From assembly GCA_963759115.1 (NCBI GenBank), contig CAVWXT010000008.1:186001-250000 (forward strand): a stretch of DNA of 64,000 bases, given 5' to 3'. Position numbers and translations under genes: made by a program. This document shows, piece by piece, positions 10,989-19,492 of the stretch. Numbering within the stretch: the stretch's first letter is position 1; each line of letters starts with the position of its first letter. This DNA is from CAVWXT01 sp963759115 (lineage in GTDB: Bacteria; Planctomycetota; Planctomycetia; Pirellulales; Thermoguttaceae). The notes under the pieces were generated by a model. It did no database searches, had not been told where the DNA came from, and saw only the letters and a program-made list of their open reading frames with translations.

Positions 10989-12659
10989 ATGAAGAACGTC
11001 TTGTATTACGGCGACAACTTGGAGGTGCTTCGGCGGTACATTCCCGACGAGTCGGTGCATCTGATCTACCTCGACCCACCGTTCAAGAGCGATCAGGACT
11101 ACAACGTCCTGTTCGCCGACCAGGATGGCAGCCGTTCGGCGGCGCAGATTCGCGCGTTCGAAGACACGTGGTGTTGGGACCAGGCTGCCGCGGCGGCGTT
11201 CCAAGATGTGGTGGAGGCCGGCGGTCGGGTTTCCTTGGCCATGCAGGCGTTTCGGCAGGCGCTTGGCGATAACGATCTGCTCGCGTACCTCTCGATGATG
11301 GCCCCGCGGCTTGTGGAACTCCGCCGGGTGCTGAAATCCACCGGCAGCATCTATCTGCATTGCGACCCCACGGCCAGTCATTACCTGAAGATGCTGATGG
11401 ATGCCGTGTTCACGCCGTTCGGGTTCCGCAGCGAGATCATTTGGAAGCGAACGCATGCGCATGGGTCATCCAAGAGATACGCGCCCGTTCACGACACGAT
11501 TCTCTTCTATGCCAAAAGTGAGGCGTACAATTGGACCGACTTCCGGATTACTCACGGCCCAGAGTACATCGAACAACATTTCACTTATGAAGACCCTGAC
11601 GGCCGGCGTTTCCAGCCGATTTCACTGACGGGAGCCGGCGTCAGACATGGAGAGAGCGGGCAAGCGTGGCGAAAAGTCAATCCGACCGCCGTAGGACGCC
11701 ACTGGGCTCTACCGGGCGAAATCCTGGAGCAGCTCGGCGTTCGAGACGGAACCGTGCAAGAGAAATTGGACGCTCTGGATGCTGCCAGGCGGATTTTCTG
11801 GCCCAAGAAAGAGGGCGGAACACCGCGACTGAAATGGTTTGTGGATGAGCTTGCCGGCAGTGCGATGCCGGACGTCTGGTCGGACATTCCGCCGATTTCC
11901 GCTCGCGCCGCGGAGCGATTGGGATATCCGACGCAGAAGCCGCAAGCTCTGCTCGACCGCATTCTGAGGGCCAGCAGCAATGAAGGCGATGTCGTCCTCG
12001 ATCCCTTCTGCGGCTGCGGAACGGCTATTGCCGTGGCGCAGCGGCTGAACCGCCGTTGGATCGGGATCGACATCACCCATCTCGCCATCTCCTTGATCAA
12101 GCACCGGCTCCACGACGCCTTCGGCGCGGACGTGGAGAAGACCTACGAGGTGGTCGGGGAACCCGTCGATCTCCCAGGGGCGCGCGCCCTCGCATCTCAA
12201 GACCCTTATCAGTTTCAATGGTGGGCCCTGGGGTTAGTCGGCGCACGGCCCGTCGAGCAGAAGAAAGGCGCCGACAAAGGCATTGACGGCCGACTGTTCT
12301 TCCACGACGACGCGGAATCGCAGAAGACGAAACAGATCGTGCTGTCGGTGAAATCGGGCAGCGTGCAAGTCGCCCACGTGCGCGATTTGCGCGGTGTCGT
12401 GGAGCGCGAAAAGGCGGCCATCGGAGTTCTCATTGCCTTGGACGAGCCGACTCGGAACATGAGGGCCGAGGCGGCGGGGGCGGGGTTCTACGAATCGCCT
12501 TGGCGAACGAAGCACCCCAAGATACAGGTTTTCACGATCGAGGAGCTGCTCACCGGCAAGAAAATCGATTTCCCGCCGTCGCGCGACTTGAGAACCTTCA
12601 AGAAGGCGCCAAAGGCAAGAGGGAAACCCAAGAGCGGTGGCAGCATGTTCTTGTTCTGA
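10989..12659 (+). CDS. DNA methyltransferase with C-terminal nuclease-like domain
   Basis: 556 residues, intact. Amino-methyltransferase of the order with the catalytic motif first: DPPF at residues 29-32 (YLDPPFKSDQDYN), SAM-binding motif near residue 338 (VVLDPFCGCGTAIAVAQ). After about residue 400 comes a separate domain resembling a PD-(D/E)XK restriction fold: GADKGIDGRLFF (about 427) and a strand with VLSVKSG (about 450), where the usual ExK is VK. It would methylate adenine or cytosine N4/N6 and may also cut. No separate restriction or specificity gene lies beside it; it sits 38 bp after rho and 15 bp before ribH. Confidence 0.85.
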   Translation: MKNVLYYGDNLEVLRRYIPDESVHLIYLDPPFKSDQDYNVLFADQDGSRSAAQIRAFEDTWCWDQAAAAAFQDVVEAGGRVSLAMQAFRQALGDNDLLAYLSMMAPRLVELRRVLKSTGSIYLHCDPTASHYLKMLMDAVFTPFGFRSEIIWKRTHAHGSSKRYAPVHDTILFYAKSEAYNWTDFRITHGPEYIEQHFTYEDPDGRRFQPISLTGAGVRHGESGQAWRKVNPTAVGRHWALPGEILEQLGVRDGTVQEKLDALDAARRIFWPKKEGGTPRLKWFVDELAGSAMPDVWSDIPPISARAAERLGYPTQKPQALLDRILRASSNEGDVVLDPFCGCGTAIAVAQRLNRRWIGIDITHLAISLIKHRLHDAFGADVEKTYEVVGEPVDLPGARALASQDPYQFQWWALGLVGARPVEQKKGADKGIDGRLFFHDDAESQKTKQIVLSVKSGSVQVAHVRDLRGVVEREKAAIGVLIALDEPTRNMRAEAAGAGFYESPWRTKHPKIQVFTIEELLTGKKIDFPPSRDLRTFKKAPKARGKPKSGGSMFLF

Positions 12660-12674
12660 CCAAGGTAAGTCGAT

Positions 12675-13190
12675 ATGCCTAATACATACCAAGGCAACAT
12701 CACTGCCGCCCCCGAGGGCCGTTTCGCCATCGTGGTGTCGCGGTTCAACGAGTCGATCACGTCGCGCCTGTTGGAGGGCGCGGTGCAAACGCTGACCGCG
12801 CATGGCGTGGCCGACGCGCGGATCGACGTCGCCTGGACACCCGGCGCGTTCGAGATCCCCACCGTGGCCAACTGCCTGGCGGACAGTGGCCGCTACGTGG
12901 CAGTGATCTGCCTGGGAGCGGTGATCCGCGGCGAAACCACTCACGACCAGCACATCAACCGCGCGGTGAGCACCGCGCTGTGCGAGATCGGCGTGCATTA
13001 CGGATTGCCGGTGCTCTTTGGAGTGCTCACCTGCAACACGCTGGAGCAAGCCATCGCCCGCTCCGGCGGTCAGGCCGCCACCACCGGCAAGGATCAGTCC
13101 GACGCCAAGATCGGCAACAAGGGCGTCGATTGCGCCAGAGCGGCGCTGGAGATGGTCGACCTGATGGCCAAGCTCCGGCGAAAGCCTTAG
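12675..13190 (+). CDS. ribH: 6,7-dimethyl-8-ribityllumazine synthase
   Basis: Penultimate enzyme of riboflavin synthesis, condensing the ribityl-pyrimidine with dihydroxybutanone phosphate. 171 residues, normal length. Family motifs: AIVVSRFNESIT near the N-terminus, WTPGAFEIP, the catalytic loop CLGAVIRGETTHDQHI with the conserved histidine, and PVLFGVLTCNTLEQA. The C-terminal extension (ARAALEMVDLMAKLRR) is usual. It is alone among rib genes here. The start is 15 bp after the methyltransferase stop. Confidence 0.95.
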   Translation: MPNTYQGNITAAPEGRFAIVVSRFNESITSRLLEGAVQTLTAHGVADARIDVAWTPGAFEIPTVANCLADSGRYVAVICLGAVIRGETTHDQHINRAVSTALCEIGVHYGLPVLFGVLTCNTLEQAIARSGGQAATTGKDQSDAKIGNKGVDCARAALEMVDLMAKLRRKP

Positions 13191-13225
13191 GCGACTCCCC
13201 GCCGATGGCCCTCAACCCACGGTCG

Positions 13226-14180
13226 TCACTCCTTCTTCCACACGCCGCCTTGGTCCACCTGCCGAAAGCCCAGCTTCTGCAAAATCTGCAGGGCGATGAC
13301 GTCGGACTTGCAGGCCTGAGTGTCCACCTGCACGATTCCCTGGCGGAGGAACTGGCGGAAGGCCTCGCTCAAGCAGGAAGATGGCCAGGCCGCGGCGGCG
13401 GTAGGCCGCGTCGACGGAAAGGTCCGATCAAGCCGGCCGCCCGGCTGACATTGGCGGTGCCGCTAGGCTTCCATGCTGCGGAACGTGGCGGTGGCGACGA
13501 CCGATCCGCCGCCCCGCGGCACCAGGTCGAATCGCGTCAGATCGAACTCGCCCACGGTACACGCCTCCCACCAGGTCCGCGTGGGGGCGTCGGCCGTCAC
13601 CTCGACCAGCATCTGCCGCCGCACCTGCATCTGCCGGCGATCGACCGGCGCCTCGAAGCCGCTCAGTTCGCGCCGCAAGAGCACCGTCCGCTCGACCTCC
13701 TGGTAGCCGCGCGCGGCGAAGGCCCGCCGGGCGACCGCGTCCGAGTCGAGCACGCCCGGCAGTTCGCTGCCGCCATACAGGCCGAGGTAGAAGGGGCTGA
13801 GCGGCTGAAGTCCGCCCCCGTAGAGAGCCTTGGCCCCGCGGCGGCGGAGATACTCCTCGCAACGATCGAGCAATCCGGCCGCGACTTCGTCCTCGGCACA
13901 GTCGGGCCGAACCAGCACCATGCACGTCACGCCCGCGTCGGTGGAAATCCAGCTTTCGCTCGGCATTGGGACCGAAGCCGGCGTGCGCGAACCCGACCGG
14001 CCGGCCGTCGTCCAGCGCGAGCAACAATCCGCCATAATCGAAATAGAGCTTGGCAAAGACCAGTTGTTCCAGCAGGTCGGGCGAGACCGGCTGCAACAGC
14101 CCCGGCTGTCCGGCTCGGCTCTGCCACAGACTGGCCAGCACCGGCGGATCGGTATTGCGAAACGTGCGATACGTCAGCAT
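13226..14180 (-). CDS. GNAT-family acetyltransferase (several frameshifts)
   Basis: Acyl-CoA-dependent N-acetyltransferase-like protein, about 315 residues after correction. It starts MLTYRTFRNTDPPVLASLW; a first GNAT-like half includes VGFAHAGFGPNAE and a Cys/Glu region (LVRPDCAEDEVAAGLLD). A second acetyl-CoA-binding half shows YRRRGLAIFLLSEAFRQF and ends LGFRQVDQGGVWKKE before a TGA at 13226-13228. At least three frame changes are needed (about 13920-13960, 13440-13465, 13360-13380). The two-lobed layout resembles tandem GNAT proteins of the mycothiol-synthase type, but the substrate is unknown. Confidence 0.7.
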
Positions 14181-14301
14181 GAACGCTCGAAATGACGGGA
14201 GAAAACGTCACGGGAACAAAGGTCACGAGTACAACGCTTTGACGCCCATTCTACTGGACTATGGCGGGGATGGGTAGATGGCAGACCGGCGATGCGGCCT
14301 G

Positions 14302-15097
14302 CTACCAATTGCCGCTCTCCAGCCGGCGGACGTGCTCGATCAGTGCCGCGTCGGGGAGTTCGAACATCGCTGCCAGGCGGGCGGAGAGCGGCTGGGCCGC
14401 GCCGTCGCGCCGCAACTCGGCCAAGTAGCCCCGCAACAGGTCCCGGCACTCCGGCCGCGACTCCATCAGGAAATGGACCCAAGCCCACGCCTCGGCGTAG
14501 TCGTCCTGGGTCATGTTGTACACCAGCGGGAACTGCTCCAGCCGCCGCAGGTTGGGCTGCCAATGCTCGCGCTCGATCCGCGCCAGCAGGCGATCCAGCA
14601 GCGGGCGGTTCAACCCGCGCTGGCCGCGGGGAACCTCGTAATACTTGGCGATTCCCTCGTCGATCCACTGCGGCACGTTCGGCACCACCGAGTGCAGGTA
14701 GCCGTGCGTGACCTCGTGCCGCAAGTCCTCGGCCATGCGGTCGCCCCATTGGGCGTAGACCGCCAGCCGGGCGTCGGTCTCGACGAAGAACGCCCGGCGA
14801 TCGGGAAACTCCGGATAGTGCAGCCGCATGAACCCCTCGAAACCGCTCGGGGCTCTCGAAGAGGTATACGTGGATCGGCTCGTCGGAGCAGGGCAGCGCC
14901 AGCTGGCGACAGAGGTCGGCCCGCTGGGCCGTCAACTCCTCGAACAACCGATGATGGGCGGCCAACGGGAAATCGCCGTGGATCACCAGTTGGTCGCGGA
15001 CCAAGGTGTGTTGCGAGGGCGGCGTCAGCCGGCCCGCCAGGGAACCGGCGCAGCCGCCGACCGCGAGAACGACAAGTAGGGCTGGTAAAAGACGCAC
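14302..15097 (-). CDS. HExxH metallopeptidase-like lipoprotein (frameshifted)
   Basis: The GTG start at 15097 gives a lipoprotein signal (VRLLPALLVVLAVGGC) with the lipobox cysteine at about residue 16. The central region carries HEVTHGYLH followed by WIDEGIAKYYE, the HExxH plus downstream glutamate pattern of gluzincin-type zinc peptidases (DUF1570/peptidase-MA-like). One frame change is needed near 14820-14835, between ESPERFRG and FMRLHYPEF. About 264 residues. It is probably anchored in a membrane facing the periplasm. The substrate is unknown. Confidence 0.75.
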
Positions 15098-15200
15098 GGG
15101 GGGGATGGTAGCAAAAACCGCCGCCGGTGGCCATGCGAGTTTTGCCCCCTGCGGCGCGATAGCACTGCCTACTCGATCACTTGGTGGCATCGGAGGGGTG

Positions 15201-15260
15201 TTACCGATCCTGCCAATATCCCGGACGCCGTTTGGCGTGAGCTATCGCCACCACGAGCAC
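15201..15260 (-). pseudogene. C-terminal remnant of ParE/RelE-type toxin
   Basis: The minus-strand frame ends DVLVVAIAHAKRRPGYWQDR before a TAA, which matches the tail of ParE/RelE-family toxins (VVAVAHxxRxPGYWxxR). No toxin N-terminus precedes it; it abuts the antitoxin-like gene in another frame. It reads as the leftover of a deleted toxin gene. Confidence 0.6.
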
Positions 15261-15261
15261 G

Positions 15262-15606
15262 TCAGCCATCCAACCCCGCCTTTTGTCGCGCACGATCGCG
15301 GACGTCAGGCCACGGTGTTGCCGACATGACTCCTGCATCGTAGTTGGCCGATCGCCGCTGGGCTTCGCTAATCCACTCTCCGCTAGGGCCCGGCCACTCG
15401 CTCTGTGGGCCATCTACGATCTTCCCCGCCCGGTGTTCAGCAAGGGCCTCGCCGGCAAGCCGGTCGAACTTGCCCGCCTTCGCATCCTCCTCGATCTGCC
15501 TGTCCCACTCATCCGCCTGATACTCCTCGAACCACTCACGAAACGCAGCAAGCTCCGTACGGCTCAGGGCCCTGATCTCGCATTCGAGTTGCTCAATCTT
15601 CGTCAT
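15262..15606 (-). CDS. Antitoxin-like protein, possibly a hybrid
   Basis: 114 residues from an ATG with a GGAGAC ribosome site. Residues 1-62 (MTKIEQLECEIRALSRTEL, WDRQIEEDAKAGKFDRLA, AEHRAGK) match small antitoxins usually paired with RelE/ParE toxins. Residues about 75-114 (WISEAQRRSANYDAG) resemble the tail of another addiction-module family (TIGR02574-like). The partner toxin survives only as a 20-residue tail just downstream, so this is probably a deletion-derived relic. Confidence 0.6.
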   Translation of the reverse strand: MTKIEQLECEIRALSRTELAAFREWFEEYQADEWDRQIEEDAKAGKFDRLAGEALAEHRAGKIVDGPQSEWPGPSGEWISEAQRRSANYDAGVMSATPWPDVRDRARQKAGLDG

Positions 15607-15674
15607 GGTTGTCTCCGCAAAACGGTAGTCTATGTTAGTAGACCAAACACCAGGAGTCAAACGCGGGCCAGCGA

Positions 15675-16934
15675 TCACTCGCTAACCGCCTGCTTACGCT
15701 CAGCAATCAATGAGTCCAATTCGATCTTGAGCCTTGCGATGACTTCCTCGTACGAAAATGCCCCCAACGGCGTGCCGCCGCGCTTGAGATTCACCGCGTT
15801 CGGCCCGCACCAAAGCCCCAGATCGGCATGATCGGTCTCGCCCGGCCCGTTCACCCGGCAACCCATCACGGCAATGGTGACGGGATACTCCAGCGCGCAA
15901 CGCGTCGCCTCGCGAACTTGTTGGGCCAACTCCACGAACGCCTCGTTCTCCACGCGCGAGCAGCTCGGGCAACTGATGATGTTCAGACGGCCGCCGACAA
16001 TCTCGCTGCCGCATAGGAGGCGGCCGGCGGCAATGTCGGCCAGGATCTGCCGCCCCGCCTCGATTTCCTCGTGCTTCCGCGCCGCAGGCACCGTCAGCGA
16101 AACGCGAATCGTATCGCCGATGCCCTGCGACAGAAGCCGCTCCAACGCGGCCCGCGTCTTGAGAATTCCCTCGGGCGGCATGCCGGCCTCAGTCACCCCC
16201 AGGTGCAAGGGCACCTCCGGCCGCTGGGCGGCAAAACGCCGGTTCACCTCAACCACCCGGGCCGGATCGGAGTCCTTCAACGACACGCAATAGCGCGTAA
16301 AGCCGAGGCGATCCAATAGCTCGCAGTGTTCCAGGGCGTTTTCGAGCATCGCCGTCAGCGGATCGACGGTAGAAGCGGCATCCTGCCGCTTCGCGGGAAC
16401 ACTCGCCGCAACCGCAGTAGCCGGCTCGAAGCGGCAAGATGCCGCTTCTACTTGTATCTTGGCCGGATCCACCGAGCCGCAGTTCACGCCGACCCGCAAC
16501 GCGCAGTCGTGTTGGCCCGCCACGTCGACGAGGAACCGCACTTTGTCCTGCCACGGCCGGTCCCGCTCGTAATGGTACAGATGTCCCGGATTGTAGCGAA
16601 TCTTGTCGACCCACGGGGCCACTGCGGCCGCCAGCCGGTAGTTCTCCTGAAGATCGACGGAGAGGTTGGCCGTGGTGCGGCGGCGGATTTCGGCCAAGGC
16701 CTCGCAATCCCGCGGCGTGTCGGCGGCGATCCGCACCACGCCCGCGCCGGCCGCGGTCAATTGCTCCACTTGAGCCACGGTCGCTTCGATGTTGGCGGTC
16801 TTGGTGGCGCACATGCTCTGCACCACGATCGGATGGCCACCGCCAATGACGACCGAGCCGACCTTGACGGGGCGGGTGGGGTTGCGGCGGAGCGAAACGG
16901 CGGGTGATTCCAAATCGGGCATACAGGAAAGCAA
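15675..16934 (-). CDS. ispG: 4-hydroxy-3-methylbut-2-enyl diphosphate synthase (IspG/GcpE) with palindrome insertion
   Basis: [4Fe-4S] enzyme of the MEP isoprenoid pathway. 419 residues, intact. Family motifs: VVIGGGHPIVVQSM, VRIAADTPRDCEAL, LSVDLQENYRLA, DKIRYNPGH, LRVGVNCGSVDPAKI, then the iron-sulfur ligands CPSC (about 317-320) and GCRVNGPGE (about 359-367, third Cys and conserved Glu). Residues about 161-188, after the NCGSVDPAKI strand, are translated from an inserted palindromic repeat (16369-16451), giving 28 extra residues in a loop where other IspG proteins have a short connection. All catalytic residues remain, so the enzyme could still be functional. Confidence 0.95.
   Translation of the reverse strand: MLSCMPDLESPAVSLRRNPTRPVKVGSVVIGGGHPIVVQSMCATKTANIEATVAQVEQLTAAGAGVVRIAADTPRDCEALAEIRRRTTANLSVDLQENYRLAAAVAPWVDKIRYNPGHLYHYERDRPWQDKVRFLVDVAGQHDCALRVGVNCGSVDPAKIQVEAASCRFEPATAVAASVPAKRQDAASTVDPLTAMLENALEHCELLDRLGFTRYCVSLKDSDPARVVEVNRRFAAQRPEVPLHLGVTEAGMPPEGILKTRAALERLLSQGIGDTIRVSLTVPAARKHEEIEAGRQILADIAAGRLLCGSEIVGGRLNIISCPSCSRVENEAFVELAQQVREATRCALEYPVTIAVMGCRVNGPGETDHADLGLWCGPNAVNLKRGGTPLGAFSYEEVIARLKIELDSLIAERKQAVSE
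16369..16451. repeat. Palindromic element inserted in frame in ispG
   Basis: The ends are inverted copies (GTAGAAGCGGCAT... at 16369 and ...ATGCCGCTTCTAC ending 16451), and each end contains an inner palindrome (GCGGCATCCTGCCGC, GCGGCAAGATGCCGC). Same family as 1239-1349. Translated without a stop. Confidence 0.85.
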
Positions 16935-16942
16935 GGATGGGA

Positions 16943-17374
16943 CTATGACTTGTTGGCGATATCTTGGTTCTCTTGCTTGGTGGTTGGCACACAGCGGGTC
17001 TTTTTCAATCCTACCAGGACGACCACGATTCCACCGACCATAACACCGCCAAGAGGCACCAATAGAAGAAACCCCTTCCCAACGAATATCAGTGACCCAG
17101 TTGCCGCGATGGCGGCGAGTGCGACAACCATCACGCTCTTGAGCAGTGGTAGGCCGTGCTCAGACGCTCTCGATGCGGCGCCAGCAACAAAGCCAACGAG
17201 CATACTGCTGACGATCGCAAGGGCAGCGACCCGCCCACCCAAGTACCAACGGTCCATCGGGTGTGTATTGGGAAGAGTGATCAGCTCTACAACACCCGCG
17301 AGGCTCGCCCCAATAACCAGGCACAGCGAAGCCCCCAAGATAGCACCACTTAGCATTCGAAGCACTCGGGTCAT
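16943..17374 (-). CDS. Small integral membrane protein, hypothetical
   Basis: 143 residues with four hydrophobic segments (about 8-30, 50-70, 82-98, 102-124) and a polar tail (KTRCVPTTKQENQD). The ATG is preceded by a purine-rich ribosome site. No domain recognised. It lies directly upstream of ispG on the same strand with only 8 bp between, so the two may be co-transcribed. Confidence 0.5.
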   Translation of the reverse strand: MTRVLRMLSGAILGASLCLVIGASLAGVVELITLPNTHPMDRWYLGGRVAALAIVSSMLVGFVAGAASRASEHGLPLLKSVMVVALAAIAATGSLIFVGKGFLLLVPLGGVMVGGIVVVLVGLKKTRCVPTTKQENQDIANKS

Positions 17375-17422
17375 TCCCTTGCCCCCTCCCCGACTCGGAC
17401 CATTGTCAGATCTGGTATCGCA

Positions 17423-17656
17423 TCACGCGAGCCACTGGTAGAGAGCCTGGTTGTCCTTGAGAACGCACTCGGCGGCCTTGTGGAAGTCCTCCTTGTCCTG
17501 ACTCAGTGCGTCGGCAAGCGCCACCTTCGCAAGCTCCTCGGGAGGAATCCCAAGCCGCACCCCGGTGCAGGACAAAGGTCCGGCCTCGTCGGTGCACAAG
17601 TCAACAGCGATTCTCGTGCTACCTCCAAGACCCAACAGAACCACCACAAGTACCAC
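17423..17656 (-). CDS. Small possibly secreted hypothetical protein
   Basis: 77 residues from a GTG. The N-terminus is hydrophobic (MVLVVVLLGLGG), suggesting a signal peptide, followed by a Cys-containing segment (LCTDEAGPLSCTG) and an acidic helical tail. No strong ribosome site is seen and the start is doubtful. No function recognised. Confidence 0.35.
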   Translation of the reverse strand: MVLVVVLLGLGGSTRIAVDLCTDEAGPLSCTGVRLGIPPEELAKVALADALSQDKEDFHKAAECVLKDNQALYQWLA

Positions 17657-18094
17657 TTATCATATCCCCACGCGGGCCGTTTCGCCAGACGGCTTCCTAA
17701 AGAGCGCGAAACGATCATGCCCTATCCTGATCCTTTTACTCATATCTCTTATTTTCACAGTGCGCCGACATATCGGTTCTCGCGTCGGTTTCTCGCATCT
17801 GCGCACACCCATGACGCATTGTGCCAAGTCGCCTCGCAGACTAGAGAAACCGCGCAGACTTTGCCGATAATCTCTGCCGCTGCCGGTCTGTCCACGGTCT
17901 TTGGCCGCGGCGTGACCCTGCGTGCTGGGGGGCGGATCGTCGCGTCACCCCGCAAGCAGAACCCAATCTGTACGAACCGGGCAACCGGCCGTCCAGTAGT
18001 GCCACGCCGGGCAACCGTCCGATAACACATCTGGGAACGAATCCGAGAGTCGACCGTGGGGCGGCGGCCGTTGCCGCGTCAGGAGATACCCGCC
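17657..18094. other. Gene-free stretch
   Basis: No convincing gene. A short imperfect direct repeat (CGGGCAACCG at about 17980 and 18009) is the only pattern noted. Confidence 0.45.
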
Positions 18095-18340
18095 GTGAGT
18101 CAGGACATCAACGTGTTGGCACTGGTGAAAGGGGCGGAGCGCTACGTCTTTCTCTACGACGACGCCAGCCGCGCGGAAACGCTGCGGACCCTGGGCCGAT
18201 TTGCCTCGAACCCGGAACTGAGCTTCACCTGGTACGACGCCGCCGTGCTGAGCCAGAAGATTCGCCAGGACAGCCACAAGTACGTCTCCGCCTCGCGGTT
18301 CGAGGTGCCCCTGCCGAGCGACATGGACGAGTATTGCTGA
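18095..18340 (+). CDS. Small conserved hypothetical protein upstream of xerC
   Basis: 81 residues from a GTG with an AGGAGA ribosome site 8 bp upstream. Alpha/beta composition (INVLALVKGAERYVFLYDD, LRTLGRFASNPEL, FTWYDAAVLSQKI). No membrane segment. It precedes the recombinase gene by 100 bp filled by a repeat array. The function is unknown to me. Confidence 0.6.
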   Translation: MSQDINVLALVKGAERYVFLYDDASRAETLRTLGRFASNPELSFTWYDAAVLSQKIRQDSHKYVSASRFEVPLPSDMDEYC

Positions 18341-18343
18341 ACG

Positions 18344-18438
18344 AGGGATTGGGGATTAGAGGATCAGGGATTAGGTGCGGGCAATGGCTCGCTTCAATCC
18401 GCGGCGATCCCTGAGCCCGATGCCCTAATCCCTATCCT
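18344..18438. repeat. Inverted GGGATTA heptamer array upstream of xerC
   Basis: The left arm has AGGGATT/GGGGATT units from 18344, imperfect in the middle; the right arm (about 18421-18438) has CTAATCCC units inverted. It begins 4 bp after one stop codon and ends 3 bp before the xerC ATG. Confidence 0.7.
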
Positions 18439-18440
18439 CG

Positions 18441-19402
18441 ATGCGTACCGCCATCGCCCGCTTCTTGCAGTTTCTGGCCGTCGAGCGCAACGCCTCGCCG
18501 TACACCGTCAAGAGCTACCGCGAAGACCTGACGGCGCTGGCCGACTACCTGGCCGAAGCCCGCGGCGGCAGCCCGCCTGCGCCCGGCGACGTGACCGTGC
18601 TCGATCTGCGCGGCTACGTGGCGGCGCTGCACGAGTCGGGCTACGCCAAGACGACCATCGCCCGGCATCTCGCCTCGCTGCGCAGCTTCTTCCGCTTCGG
18701 CCAGCGCGAAGGCTGGGCCAAGACGAATCCCGCCAAGCCGCTGCGCAATCCGCGCAAGGGCCGCTCGCTGCCGCACTTCCTTTCGGCCGAGGACCTGGGC
18801 CGGCTCTTCGACGCCCCGCCGGCCGACGAGCCGATGGGCCTGCGCGATCGGGCGATCCTGGAAACGATGTATTCGGCCGGGCTGCGCGTCAGCGAGGTGG
18901 TGGGCTGGACGACGGCGACTTGGATTTCGAGGCCGGCGTGCTCCGCGTCCGCGGCAAGGGCCGCCGCGAGCGGCTGGCGCCCGTCGGATCCTACGCCGCC
19001 CGTGCGCTGCGCCGTTGGCTGCACGTGCGGATATTGGCTGCGGAAAAGGGGTCGGGAGTCGTTTGCCGGAACGGCCCGAGGTGCTTCGCACAAACGGCTC
19101 CTGACCCCTTTTCCGCAGCCTGCGCCCGGTGTTCGTCAACAAGTTCGGGCGGCGGCTGACCACGCGAAGCGTCGCCCGGATGTTGGAAAAGTATCTGCAA
19201 GCTCACCGGCCTGGACAGCCGCACCACGCCCCATTCGCTGCGGCACAGCTTCGCCACGCACCTGCTGGACCGCGGCGCCGACATCCGCAGCGTGCAGGAA
19301 CTGCTGGGCCACAAGAGCCTGGTGACCACGCAGATCTACACGCACGTCAGCACCGCGGCGCTGCGCGAAGTGTACGAGCGGGCGCACCCGCGGGCGAAGT
19401 GA
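18441..19402 (+). CDS. xerC: Tyrosine recombinase XerC/XerD-type (interrupted)
   Basis: Site-specific recombinase that resolves chromosome dimers. The N-terminal core-binding domain (FLQFLAVERNASPYTVKSY) is followed by the catalytic domain: first Arg (YSAGLRVSEV), then HSLRHSFATHLLDRGAD (H-x-x-R), LGHKS, and nucleophile Tyr in QIYTHVS. Two frame changes: near 18905, where one G seems lost from a G run (VVGLDDGDLDF expected), and near 19195 (KYLQ-KLTGLDSRTTPHS). In between, an 85-bp inverted-repeat element (19036-19120) interrupts the catalytic domain between the strand RWLHVRI and FVNKFGRRLTTRS. The gene may therefore be inactive unless this is an assembly artefact. Confidence 0.85.
19036..19120. 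repeat. 85-bp inverted-repeat element inside xerC
   Basis: 30-bp arms (19036-19065 and 19091-19120) match in 28 of 30 positions when inverted, with a 25-bp loop. The arms contain AAAAGGGGTC and its complement. The element splits conserved parts of the recombinase. Confidence 0.8.
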
Positions 19403-19404
19403 AT

Positions 19405-19484
19405 AGGGATTAGGGATTGGGGATTAGGGATTGAGTCAGACGCCACCGCTGTCCTCTAATCCCTAATCCCTAATCCCTAATCCC
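19405..19484. repeat. Inverted GGGATTA heptamer array downstream of xerC
   Basis: Left arm: four 7-bp AGGGATT/GGGGATT units (19405-19432). Right arm: four TAATCCC units (19457-19484). The 24-bp spacer is not repetitive. The array starts 3 bp after the xerC stop and ends 8 bp before the stop of the convergent regulator gene. Confidence 0.9.
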
Positions 19485-19492
19485 TGTGCTCG

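Noticed and set aside
17657..18094. Non-coding RNA or riboswitch in the gap
   Set aside because: No recognisable conserved RNA motif or strong hairpin could be seen.
19405..19484. Telomere-like repeats (GGGATTA)
   Set aside because: Internal in the contig, short, inverted, and other arrays use unrelated heptamers.
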